Assembly: GCA_001584585.1 (NCBI GenBank)
Contig: LSYV01000024.1
Coordinates: 1,064,038-1,128,037, forward strand
Length of the DNA stretch: 64,000 nucleotides
Direction of reading: 5' to 3'
Source of the DNA: Gonium pectorale
Taxonomy: Eukaryota > Chlorophyta > Chlorophyceae > Chlamydomonadales > Volvocaceae
Position 1 is the stretch's first letter, and each line of letters opens with the position of its first letter. This document shows positions 11,501 to 22,600 of the stretch, in pieces. The notes beneath the pieces are model-generated. The model ran no database searches and had not been told where the DNA came from. It was given only the letters and a program-made list of their open reading frames with translations. A program made the position numbers and the translations under genes.

Positions 11501-14500
11501 GCGGAGGCAGCGCGGGCGGAGTTTGCTGCGGCACGAGCGGAGGCGGAGGCGGCGCGGGTGCGCGCCGAGGCTGCTGAGGCGCGGGAGGCGGAGCTGCGGA
11601 TGCGGGTGGAGGCAGCACAGGTGGAGGCAGGCGGGCTGCAGGAGCGGCTGCGGTCTCTGGGCGCGGAGCTGGCTGCGAGCCACACGCGCTGCGGGGAGCT
11701 TGAGCAGGTAGGGTGGGTGGCTAGGCTGCCGGTGTTGGCGCAGGGGCTCACCGGTTGTGCGGGCAGTGCTGGGATGTACGGCGAGGGTTGGCGGCGCAGG
11801 GGTCGCGTGGTGGCGTTGGTGGGGCCCTGAGGAAGCAGGCAGGCAGGCGGGAGGGTGGCAGCGCGTGCTGCTGTGTTCGCTTGATACGTGCAGGCCCGGG
11901 AGGGCGCGAACCCAAATACCGCTATCATCTTCGACCTTTTGCACACTCGCCACTGCGCAGGAGCTGGCCCACACCCGCCATCAGCTCTGTAGCACCATCG
12001 CCGCCGCGGCCGCGCTGCCCTACGTCCCGGCCTCCCGCCCGGCCTCCCCCGTCGTCGGCCCGGGGCAGGCGCTCTCCCCCGAGGCGGCCGCAGCGGCAGC
12101 CGCCGCGGGCCTCGACTCCGCGTCCGCGACCCCGTCACAGCTGCACCCCTCGCCGCCGCTGCTCCACCCCCGCAGCGGAGCAGCCGTTGCGGCGGCGGTG
12201 GCCGCGGCGGCTGGGTCCCTGCCCCCGACCGGCACTCCGCCCCGGCCCTCCACCGGGCCACCAGCCTCCAGTACCACCTCCGCCACCGCTGGGCTCGTCG
12301 TCGCCACGTCGACCCGCTTCTCCCCCCACGCCGTCTCCTCCACATCGCCCCTCGGGACGGCCGTCGCCGCCTCCACCGCCGCCTCTGGCGGCGGCGGCCA
12401 TAGCCGCCGACCCAGCCTCGGCAGCGCCGGGCACAGTCGGCGCGGCAGCTTTGGCAGTGGCCGCGGCGGCGTGGCGGCGCCGGCCACCGGTGGTGGCGGA
12501 GGCAGCGACGAGCTGGTGGAGGCAGCGCTTGTGGCGCAGCTGACGGCGGCCCTGGCTGACAAGGCGAGGCTGGCCCGCGAGAACGACCTACTCACCCGGC
12601 AGATCGAGAGCCTGCAGGTGGCGCCTGGGGTCTGCAGGGGGACACGCGTTGGAGGGAGTTGTGGGAAGGAAACGAGGACAGGCAGGATGGGTGGGCGGGT
12701 TACGGGTCAAGCGGAGGGCCTGTGGTTGCTGCGAGCCGGGGGCGGGGGGTCGGCTGGAGGGGCAGTTGCCGGGGGCTGGTCGGGCAGCGGCGCCGGGGCA
12801 GCCGCTGGGCCGGGGAGGGGCAGGGACGTGAAGGGGGACTGGGCGGGGGCGGTGCGCGTGGGAACGTGCACACGTCGTATGGCAGTCCAATTACAGAGGC
12901 CCACGCTGTGTCCATGGCGCCGTGGGGCCGCCCCTAGCTTACAGCGCGCGCCAGCTCACTCCCTGCCCCTGGGAATCTTCCACGGTCGCGCAGGAGCTGC
13001 TGGAGTACGCTGCGCAGCACGCCCACATGGGGTCCGACTCACGGGGCGGGTCCCACCCGGGTGACGACGGCGAGGACGGGCTGGGACACGGGGGAGGCGA
13101 CGCGGCCCATGCCTTTTGCGGGAGCGCTGCTGTTGTGGAGGAGGAGGAGGCGGAGAGCAGCGAAGACTACTATGCGCGGTTCTGGCGGACGGGCGACACG
13201 CCGCCTGCAGCATCGGGGCCGACGCCACCGGAGGAGGAGGAGCACGGTCAGTCGCCGCTGTCGACGCCGATGGCCGCCATCGCGGCGGCGCTGTCCTTAG
13301 AGCTCGGCGGCGCCGACGCAGCAGGTGACGGAGGTCAGGAAGGCAGCAGCGGCGGAGGCGTGTCTGACGGCGGCGGCCCAATCGGCCCGTACGGCAACCT
13401 GCTGAACGACGGCTATCACAGCGGCATCGTGGCCAGCCGCACACGGCACGACGTGTACGGCGAGTACGACAGCGGGCCCAACTCGGCGGCCTCCGCCAGT
13501 CCAGTGCACCAGGGCTGGCACTTCACCCCGAACGCGCCGCCCGCCGCCGCCGCCGCGGCCGCCAACGTGGCGGCCGCAGTGCGGGAGCTGCGGTTCGCCG
13601 TCACCCCCGTCAACCTCGCTGGCGCCTCCGTCCGCACGCCCGACGTCTCCTTCGGAGGCACGCCGCTCTCGTGCGCGACGGGGGCCTTCTCTGAGGCCGG
13701 GACGCCCCTGTCGGAGGCCGCCGGTCCCTCTTCGGGCCCTGAAACGCCAACGACAACAAGGACGCCCCCTCCCGGAGCTGTGGGGCTCTTTCTCGCCGCG
13801 GATGCCGGGACGCCGCCGCTCTCGGGCGTGAGTGGCTTGGGCCTTTCCCCCGACCTCGAGCCGCCAGGGTCGGTGGCGTCTGATGGGCTGGGGGCGCTCT
13901 CCGTCGGCGGCTCCATCTCCCTTGCGAGCCTCCGCGCGTCGCCGGAGGCGGCCGCCTCCGCTAACGCGGCGGCCGGAACCGACGGTTGTGACGACGACGA
14001 CCATGCCCCGGCGGCGGCGAGGGCGGCAGAGGCGGAGCCGATTGACGAGGTGGCGGCCGCAGCCGCGGCACACTCGCTGCCGCCGCGGACGTTCAGCTAC
14101 CCGGAGGGCTGGGAGGTCCTAGACGAGGCGGGGGAGGTGGTGCCACGGGAGAGGCTGGTGGCGGCTGCCCTCGAGCCCCACAGCCCGGCCCCGGCGGGGG
14201 AGGTGGACCGCGATGGGGCGGGGGGGTCTGTGTCTGCTGGCCCCAATTCGCCCGCGGCGGGGCGGGCCGGTGCAGCGCTCCCAGCGCAGGGTCAGGAGGT
14301 GGAGTCGGGCCGCGCGGCTGGGGGCTCCTGGCGGGACGGGAGTACGGGGCAGGAGGCACAGTTGCGGTCGCCGGGGGCGGCGGCGCCCGGCGGCAAGGCG
14401 GTGCAGGGTGCCGGCGGGGCCGGCGGCGGCGTGTCGGGTCCGGGAGCCGCAGCTGCGGCGGCTGGGGTGTCGCCGCAGCCGCGGCCCATGATGGAGCGAA

Positions 14501-14535
14501 CCAACATCCTGGGCCCCTCGCATGCCCTGGCGTGA
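8591..14535 (+). CDS. Large coiled-coil / disordered protein of unknown function (one apparent frameshift)
   Basis: Five exons: 8591-9316, 9663-10882, 11208-11707, 11961-12617, 12994-14535; about 1547 residues if one extra base near 10327-10331 is discounted. The N-terminal part has acidic Trp motifs (LFGWDDEDDGG, FGWDV, ADDDWGWG, SSDWADAEP) and helical patches such as LGQRATDILTQLDHDFESIF. Exon 3 encodes an Ala/Glu/Arg coiled coil (about residues 718-815). A second coiled coil spans the exon 4/5 junction (LARENDLLTRQIESLQ then ELLEYAAQHAH). The last 500 residues are disordered, with SSEDYYARFW and a conserved-looking FSYPEGWEVLDEAGEVV near the end. It could be a golgin- or scaffold-type protein, but I do not recognise the family. 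The start at 8591 (MSSSFGPVEW) is tentative because the frame is open further upstream. Confidence 0.7.
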
Positions 14536-15662
14536 GGGCGCGTGGGAACGACCGGCGCCGGGAAGAGGGAGGAGTGAGGGGAGAGGACCAGCCAGGTATG
14601 ACAGCGACAGGAGAGGTTGTGCCCATGAGAGGCGCAATGGGATATGCACAGGAGTTCAGAGGGGTGTCGTCGCGTCGTGGGGCCGCATCATGCGTTGTGG
14701 GGCGACGACGCACAGAGTTGGTGTCACGTGTTTGACTTGGTGGGACACCAGACACCACACACAGTCCAGGTGACGTAACACACAGTCCAGGTCTGACCTA
14801 ATATGTCTCCGACAGAGGAGCGCGGGTGTTGAGACATCCGGCATCTGCGCCTGACATGTTCCCACCAGGCAATGCGCGTAGGGGAGGGGGCGGCCAGGGC
14901 TCGCCCGCATTGGGTTGTCCGACTCGACATCAAGCTTCGCGCATTCTGCCACCTTCCATGGCAGCTCGACGGAACTTGCCATGGGTTTAGTTGAACGAGC
15001 ACGTGACTTCAAGGCTAACTATCCATTCCTGGTTTCGCTGCGAGGGGCGCTTGTTCCAGAGAGGCAGCCCCGTGCCCCTGGCCACGCGCTGCTCGTCACA
15101 CGCAGGGGGAATGCGCGTACTTTGACCCTGCCTCTGACTGCCTTACCTGTGCTGCCTTTCTCACTGTTTTCTGGATGGGCCGGCGTCCCTCAAGGGAAAA
15201 TCCATTTTTTGTGCCAAGCGCCCACGTCAAGGACTCCTGATGACGCTTCCATGCCTCTAATTGATACTGTGGGATAGTTCTTTGCTGTTTGGTCAAGGCC
15301 AGGCGTGTTGTGCAAGACAGAGCGTGGAGGCTCGTCGCAACGGTTGTAAGTACGCCGTGGGCGATTGGGTTTCGCACCACGCTGCGATGGTCGCATGCTC
15401 TTTCGCGCTGTTTCTGGGTTGTGCACGGGGCTTACTGGGTGACGAAAGAATGCGTTGTGCTGTGCCCACAGCGTATCTCTGCGCCCCGATCGCCTGCTTC
15501 GCGCCTGCCAAGGACTGCCCGACAGCAACGGCACTGTACACCTTCACTCAGCTCTCCTCCCTCTTCACGCCCTTGACATCGTACGTGTACGACCCAGCTG
15601 TCTGCCAGGACCATTGCCCCGCGACTACCCGCACCACCCTTATCCACCTCACCCTCATGGCG
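14536..15662. other. Convergent 3' regions
   Basis: This stretch lies between the stop of the plus-strand coiled-coil gene and the stop of the minus-strand BTB gene. It should hold both 3' untranslated regions. A TGTAA, the usual green-algal polyadenylation signal, occurs on the plus strand at 15345-15349, about 0.8 kb after the plus-strand stop. No convincing coding frame is seen. Confidence 0.45.
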
Positions 15663-18600
15663 TCATCGCAATCGCAGCGTGAGCACCCCCGCCATCCCGC
15701 CGCCCCCAGCCGCGCTCGGAGGCTGCAGATACGGCCACCACTCAGTCAACGCGCGGCTCACGGCCGCCTCTGTCTCAACACCAGCACCAGCAGCCGCGTC
15801 AGCCACACTGGGCCCGGATCGAGCGTGCGCTGCCGGCGCCTCCGCCCACAGCTGCGTCGAGGCGGGCGCCCTCTGCAGCGCCGCGGATAAGCCCCTCCCG
15901 GGAGCCCCAGCACCGAATTTGAACACCTCCTGCGGCCCGAATCGCACCGTCACCGCCACCTTGTGCGCCTCATCTTGCGGCTGCCAGGAAGCTGTTGCTG
16001 CTGCTGCTGAGGGCATCACAGGCACCCATGGCTCGTCAGCAGGGCGTGGTTGAGGGAGGCCGGGCTGCTGCTGCCTGGAGTATACCCGTGGGACGGTCAG
16101 CCAGAAGGGCCCAGGGGCAACGCCCGCTGCTGCGGCAGAGGCAGCAGCCTGCTCGGAGGCTTGGACCACAGCGGCAGCGCGGGCCGCTGCGTCAGCAGCT
16201 ACAGGCACGGCGGCGGCGGCTGCGGCCGAAGGCAGCAGGCGGCGCCCCAGCGGCGCTGGCGTCGGCCGCGACTGGCCGCCCGCGAACACCTCGATGCTGG
16301 CGGCGGGAATCGTTACGACGCCTATGATGCGCGGCTCGGGAGCTGACGCCAGCGTGTCCGCTGCTGTCTTACCACTGCTGCTGCTGCCGCTGGCGCCGCT
16401 GTCGCTGCCCCCGTTTCCAGCGCCTGCCGTGACGGGCGGCGGAAGAGAAGCCATGGCGGTCCTCGTGGCCACCCCGAACTCCACCACGTGCGGCACCTGG
16501 CACCGGAGGTACACACCGGCAAGGGGCCCGCTGGCCCCAGAACCACCGCCGCTGCTCATGCCGACACCACTGCTGCCGCTCACGCCCGGTGTCGGACGTG
16601 CCGCCGGGCGGGGCCTCACGGGGCTGACGAACACGCTCCACTCCAGCCCGCCCGCCGCCACCGCGGGCAGCCCGCCCTCGAACTCGGCCGTCGCGTCGCC
16701 GCCCTTGTCCATCGCCTCGAGCAGCGCCTGCACCGAGACAGTCCAGCGGAAGGCCAGGGTCGCGGCGCACGGAGGCCGCTGAGGTGCCGTGAGATCCGCG
16801 ACCCACGGGTCAGCGCAGGCGCCGCCACCGCCACTGCCGCCGCCGCTGCCACCGGCTCCCTCTCCTACCGGCACCTCATCCAGCTCTAAAGACGATGTCA
16901 TGTGGTCCGCGAGCGCCTGGCGCTCCGCCTGCGGGGCTGTGGCCAGGTGTAACGCCAGAATCTGCTCCCGGTGACCCATGGGCCACCAGGGCGCGCCCGG
17001 CAGCACGAACGCCAGGTAGGCGCGGCTCAGGTGCGCGACGCGCACGCAGCGGCAGAGCGCCGCCATCCTTTCGGGTGGCGTCTGGGGGTTGGCAGCGAGC
17101 CAGTCAGCGAGCAGGTGCGCCACGGAGGACTCGCTGTCGGCGCGGAGCGAATCGGACCGCAGCAGGGCCTCCAGCGCGCAGGCGGGGAGGCCGGCCAGCG
17201 CGCGGCGCAGGCGCGGCGTGTTGAGGACGGCCAGCGCGTCGCCAAAGTGGGCGGTCAGGTGGCGCTGGCAGGCGGCCACCACACGGCTGAAGCTGGTGGT
17301 TGTGGTTGTGGTGGTTGCGGTGGTAGCGGCCGCGCCGCTGCCACCGCCAACGCAGTCGGCCGGGCAGCAGGTCTCTGCGAACCTGAGCACGGCGATCAAG
17401 GTGCCCAGACTGGCCGAGGCGGGAGGATTCACGTAGGCAGGGGCGGCGCCGGGGGCCGCGTTCGCGCCGCTGCTGCCGCCGCCGCTACTGCAGCTGCTGC
17501 CGACAGTGATGCTGCCACTGCGGGAGGCCGCAGCTACTACAGCGGGCGGCGCTGCCAGGAGGCTGCTGCTGCCGCCGCTGGCTGGCGGTCTTGAGACACG
17601 CTGCACGGCGGAGGGGCCGCCTCCTCCGCACGCGGTGCCGTGGCAGCTGGGCCTGGGCTCGGGGGCGAGTACGCCCAGGAGCAGCTCATCGCACGCCTCG
17701 GCGCAGCCGTCCACCTGTGCACAATGCAACAAACGAAACACACATCATTTGATGCCCAATGCCGATTCCATGGCTCAGCTAAAGCCTTAAGTAGGGCTCA
17801 GCTGGTCAGAGCACAAAGCAAAACAGGGCACGGGGGTCTGCAGCCTATGGAGCGCGTGCCGCACGCTTAACCGCACCTGGAGGTACTCCGCCAGGCGCCG
17901 AACTGACAGCAGCCAAGCCACTCGAGCACACACATCGTCGTCGCCGTCGCACGTGTCGGCGCAGCTGCCGTTGATGACGCCCCCAGGGCCGCCGTCGCCG
18001 CCGCGGTCGGTGGTCTCGGGCCAGGCCACCTGCCCCGTGTACATGAACTGGACGGCCGCCAGGGCGCTCGGCAGGTCCCGATCGCTGCCCAGCGGCACGC
18101 GCAGCTGCACTATGGAGCGCCCGCCGCCACCCCAGCCGCTGCCGCTGCCATTGTCGGCGCTGCCGCCACTGCCGCCGTCGGCACCTGCGCTGCCACCGTT
18201 GCTTCCACTCCGTTCCCATGGTCTTGCGCTTTTGCCGCTACCGTGATGAGCCAGGGTCCAGCGGCTGAGCTGCGCGCGGAAGAGCTCGGAGCCGGTCCAC
18301 AGCACCAGGCGGTGGGCGGGCAGCGGGCTTCTGATCATGCGAGGCCCGGGCTTATCAATGCCACCGCCGCTGTCAGCGTTGTCGGCACACGCACCTGTTG
18401 CTTGCGGGTGTAGGTGCCCCGCCTCGGAGGCCTCACAGGCGCGGGTGTCAGACAGCTGGGAGGTGGGCCCATCGTAGACAGTCGCGATTGCAGAGGGTGG
18501 CTTGTGGGCTGTGGAGAGATCGCTGGGGCCCGGGAAGGCTGATGGCGGGTCGTGGGGCAGAGGTGCGGCAGCGGCAGGGGCGATGCGGGGCGCCGGGGCG

Positions 18601-18701
18601 CAGCCGGTCTCGTCCGGCGACAGGTAGAAGTGGAGGGCGCAATCCGAGGCCTCCTCGCGGCCAAACAGGGCCCCAATACGGGCAGCAACGCTGCTGTTCA
18701 T
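15663..18701 (-). CDS. BTB-BACK domain protein (POB1/LRB-like substrate adaptor)
   Basis: Two exons, 17877-18701 and 15663-17714, join in phase at LAEYLQ|VDGCAEACDELL; about 958 residues. The BTB fold is recognisable as SDCALHFYLS, LPAHRLVLWTGSELFRAQL, VQLRVPLGSDRDLPSALAA and VQFMYTGQV, split by two Ser/Gly-rich insertions. A BACK region follows (HFGDALAVLNTPRLRRALAG, VAHLLADWLAANPQTP, LCRCVRVAHLSRAYLAF). The C-terminal half has beta-type segments (TLAFRWTVSVQALLEAM, GLEWSVFVSP, GVYLRCQVPHVVEFGV) and ends TEWWPYLQ...VLTLRLR, resembling the C-terminal region of plant POB1/LRB proteins. Such proteins usually link substrates to CUL3 ubiquitin ligases; here that is inference. MNSSVAARIG at 18701 was chosen because the upstream open frame has no family-like sequence. 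Confidence 0.85.
17715..17876 (-). other. BTB gene intron with a tRNA A-box-like stretch
   Basis: The 162-base intron has a clean GT-AG pair. On the plus strand, 17791-17814 reads like the 5' part of a tRNA (GGGCTCAGCTGGTCAGAGCA). No T-arm or B box follows, so it is at most a fragment. Confidence 0.4.
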
Positions 18702-19629
18702 TCCTGACGCATGTGCCGTGTCGGCGCGCGCACTTGTATCCCGCGGGCGCAGTGTGGCCCGCAGGTCGGGTGGGTGTTGCTTGGGGCGGCCTTCACGATC
18801 GACAAGGGCGATGTGTGACAGATTGTGCGCGAGTGCGGGATGCCACATGGATGGGGCGCCGGGGTAGGGTTGCAGCAGCAAGACCTGGCGCCATAGGGCC
18901 GAAGAGAGGCTGTTTGACAGGCACTTTCCCTAGGTAACGAAGTCCAAGACCCAGCAGGCCAGCGCTTTAGGTACCATAGGGCCAAGGTACGCACTGGCCA
19001 AGGTACGTACTTTGCAAGCGAGAGACAGAACACTGCATACAAGGAGGTACGCACAGGGATGTGCAAGGTGTAAGTGACGAGTGCAGAGCGAAGGCGCACT
19101 CCAGGGCACACGTTCCGAAAGGTCATGCGACCCGCGGGTCTCCATGTACCTCTCCCAGCCAGCCAAGACAGAACAGGTCCTACACCCAACTCATCAAAAC
19201 GAGCCGAATCATATCGCGCGGAGTCGTCCGTGGGAGAAAGGAGGGCCAGGCAGTTTCAGGCTCTCAACATTCAGGGTGGTTTCACAATCATCACCTGAAA
19301 GCAATTAGGAGCAAAACAAATGTAGCTTAGGAGGTCGATACATGGATCCTGGTCGCGGAGCGAGGAATAGCTTTTCTTCCCTGTGGCGCAATGCATTGCT
19401 CGTTCGTGGACAATGCGCGTGTATTCAGATGTCGTGAAGCTTTGCAAGCCGGTGGATTAGTGGGGAGAACAAGCGACGCTCTCCTCCGCATAACCAGTGG
19501 TCGCAACAGGATGTTATAGGATTATATACAAGCTTTCCATTTCCCCTCACAAGGCTTTGTGGTTTACTGGACTGGTCGAGCGGTGGTCAAGTGGACTGGC
19601 TGGCGTCGTGCCGGAGTGGTGGTTGAAGC
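18702..19629. promoter_or_regulatory. Divergent intergenic region between the BTB and CCR4-like genes
   Basis: About 0.9 kb holds both presumed promoters. Short direct repeats of CCAAGGTACG occur near 18983 and 19008. The 19300-19560 part is relatively AT-rich. No gene seen. Confidence 0.4.
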
Positions 19630-22600
19630 ATGCTTGGCAGGAACCTCGGCAGCAAAGTTAGAGTACGCCGCGAGGTCCAGACGATGGCCAGCAGCTTTAG
19701 GGCATCAGCAGGGCTGGCACAGTTTGAGGAGTCTGCACCATCAACATTCAGCTCCACGTTGCGCGCTGCCGCGAATGCAGATGCAGCGCCGCCCGATACC
19801 GCAACGTCGCGCGTTGGTCCGCCCTCGGACCGACAACTCTGCGCACAAGTCGACGATCACGATCAGAGCAGCGCCAGAATGGCGTCGAATTGCACAGCCT
19901 CGGCCTCGGCTCGCGAGTGCGGCGAATCGTGGTTCGGCCAACGAGTCTGGGCGCGGGCTGCGGCGAGGGCTGGATCGCATACAGCATCAGACTCCGTGCC
20001 GCATTCCCTTGGAGCCGGCGACTGTGGGCCTGGCTCCGCAACGCTCGGCGCCGCATCGTCGTCGCAACAGCCCTACCAGGCTTGGGGCTTCAGCGTGATG
20101 TGTTACAACATCCTCGCTGACACGTACGCACAGCATTTTGCACCGAAGCTGTACCGCGACGTGCCGCGCCGGTGCTTGGAGTGGTCGGCGCGACGCTCGT
20201 TGCTGCTCGCCGAGATTCGGCACTGGGCACCGGACGTGGTGTGCCTGCAGGTGCGCGGAACATCTGGACGAGGCGTGAAGTGCAGAACAAGGATGGGGAC
20301 TTTGAAGAGGCAGTCCACCTAGCGGTGGGGCCGGCCTGGGGAGGCGCGGTTGGGTGGCTTCACTCTCAGCACAGCGCAGCCCGCGGCGAGGGTGGATCTA
20401 CTCACCAAAGGGGGGGGGGGTGAGGAACGTGGTTGCGGGGCATTGCATGGGGGGCGGGGGGCATATGTGCTGGTGACGTGTCGCGCCGGGGTGCTGCGCC
20501 CCGCTGGACCAGCAACAGTCATTGCGGGGCGAAGGGCGGGGGGTGGCCGGGCTGTAAAGAAGAAGGAAAACGGGGTTGAGGGGAGCTGTGCGCTGTGCAG
20601 CGCACAGGGCCGTGCTGGGCTCGGGCATGTGATCAAAGCTGCTCTTGCGGGGCACGGGCGTGCGCTTTTTGAATGGGCCTGGCGTGGCATCCCTGTGGCC
20701 GTTGACCCTGGTGCGGGTGGGACGCCCAGATCGGACGCGCTCCTGAGCCCTATCAGCAGCACTATCGCCGCATCGGTGCACCCGTCGCCGGACCCATCGT
20801 GCAACACGCACGTTCAGAGGCTGACCTTGCAGGTCCCGCCCCACCCTCCTGTCCCTTGCCGCCTCAGGAGGTGCAGCACTGGCGGGAGCTTGAGCAGGAG
20901 ATGCAGGCTGCTGGGTGCGTCGGGTCTTCCCTCTTCCGCGTCGGGGGTGACTCGAGTAACGGCGCGCAGTTGGGGTCCCGACTGTGAGGGTCCCCAGTGA
21001 GGAGGGGGCGGCGGGCGCGGCGTACCGGTGGGCGCCTCCACGCGCGCAGGAGCCGCGTGCCTGGCGATTACGGTTGCGCGGAGGGCGGGTTCGGCGTGAG
21101 GTCCAAGCGGTGGAGGAGGCGGCGCCAGCCAGCCAGCCTTGGCGCTTGGACCTCACGCAGGGCGGTCGCGGGGTGGTGTAGACGGCAGCTGCCCGTAACG
21201 TTACGCCCGCAGCTGCCGTCGCCTGCAGCCAGGCTGCTCAGATAGCGCACCACTCAAATTTGATATCAACGGCCGCCCTGCCTGGAGCAGCTGCCCTGGG
21301 ACTCCCCAAAGCCCTTACACCTGCAGTACGGCGGTCCCATGAAGGAGCGCCGTCAGTCCCGGTGCTCATGCCACCACCCTGGCAGCGCCCCAGCCCACAT
21401 GAACGGCCTCAGCCCACCGGGGCCACTCCCCACCCCGTCAGTCTCCCTCTTGTGGTAACGCTCCACAAACCGCCATGCCCCCCGCCCCGCCCCGCCCCGC
21501 GCCTCGCAGGTACGAGGGCCGCTTCCTGCGGCGCACCGGGCGGCGGAGGGACGGCTGCGCGACCTTCTGGTGAGCGCGGCGCGGCGCGGCGCGGCGCGGG
21601 GCGCGTCGGTGTGTGACGGGCTGGAGGGCGGGCGGCCGCAGTGCAGTGCAGTGCCGCGCCGTACCGCGCCCGTATCAGGGCCATTGGACTGGGTACGCGT
21701 GTGGATCGGTTGTGTGGGTATGGGCATGACCACGACACCGATATTTCAAGGTCCGCCCGCGTGCAAGCACCCTTCGCATGCCCCTTCTGCCGGTCGTGGG
21801 CCCATGCCTCGTCATACGCCAGTACGGATAGGGGGCACACGCATCGTTCCCACCACTCCCTCCGCCGCTCCCTCGGCGCCCCAGGCGCGCCGACCGGCTC
21901 CGCGCTCGCGCGCTGACGCGGCTGGAGTTTGCGCCCCTGGGTCTGGACGACAACGTGGCGCTGCTGCTCAGCCTGGAGCCGCGAGCAGACGCGCCGCCGC
22001 CAGGCAGCGGAGCCGGCGCCGGCGGCTGCAGCAGCAGCACCGGGACAGGCAGCGCATTGGACAGGTGGGGGTTGGGCCCGACCACAGGACGCTCTTGGAG
22101 GCGCCTTGCCATTTCCTTGCCACTGCCCTGCCTCTTTCTCCCTCCCTCTTGTTGGAGCAAAGCGCCCGGCCCCTCCAGGGCCGTATTACTGCTCTCCCAT
22201 TGCAGAGGTATATGAGTGCTGATCGCACACCAACACCTCTCACCGTCTTCTTTTCTCTTTCTGCCCATCGTCCCCGCCCCCGCCGCCGTCGCCGCATCTG
22301 AATGTGCCGTGTGCGATGCCGGCTGCAGGCGGGCGGCCGAGGCGCTCTCTCGGGTACGGCTGCTGGTGGCCACCACACACATCACATTCGACCCGGCCAA
22401 GGGGGACGTCAAGCTGGGGCAGGTGCGGCAGCGTGCGCCGGCCCGTTCCCGCATCAGGACAGGCTCGCTCGCGCTTTCGGCCATCCCAGGGGGCCTGCGT
22501 GCGAGCGATGCAGGGTGCCTGCCTCCTCGTTCGTGGCTGGGCCCGTGCCAATGCTGCCGCGAAGCGCTCCTGTCGCTGCGCCTGGCCGTTTGTGTCTTTG

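Noticed and set aside
18702..18881. Upstream extension of the BTB protein
   Set aside because: The frame is open, but the extra 60 residues show no BTB-like sequence and MNSSVAARIG gives a more typical start.
20350..20867. Open frames inside CCR4-like intron 1
   Set aside because: Exons 1 and 2 splice cleanly in phase around them, restoring the conserved catalytic Glu.
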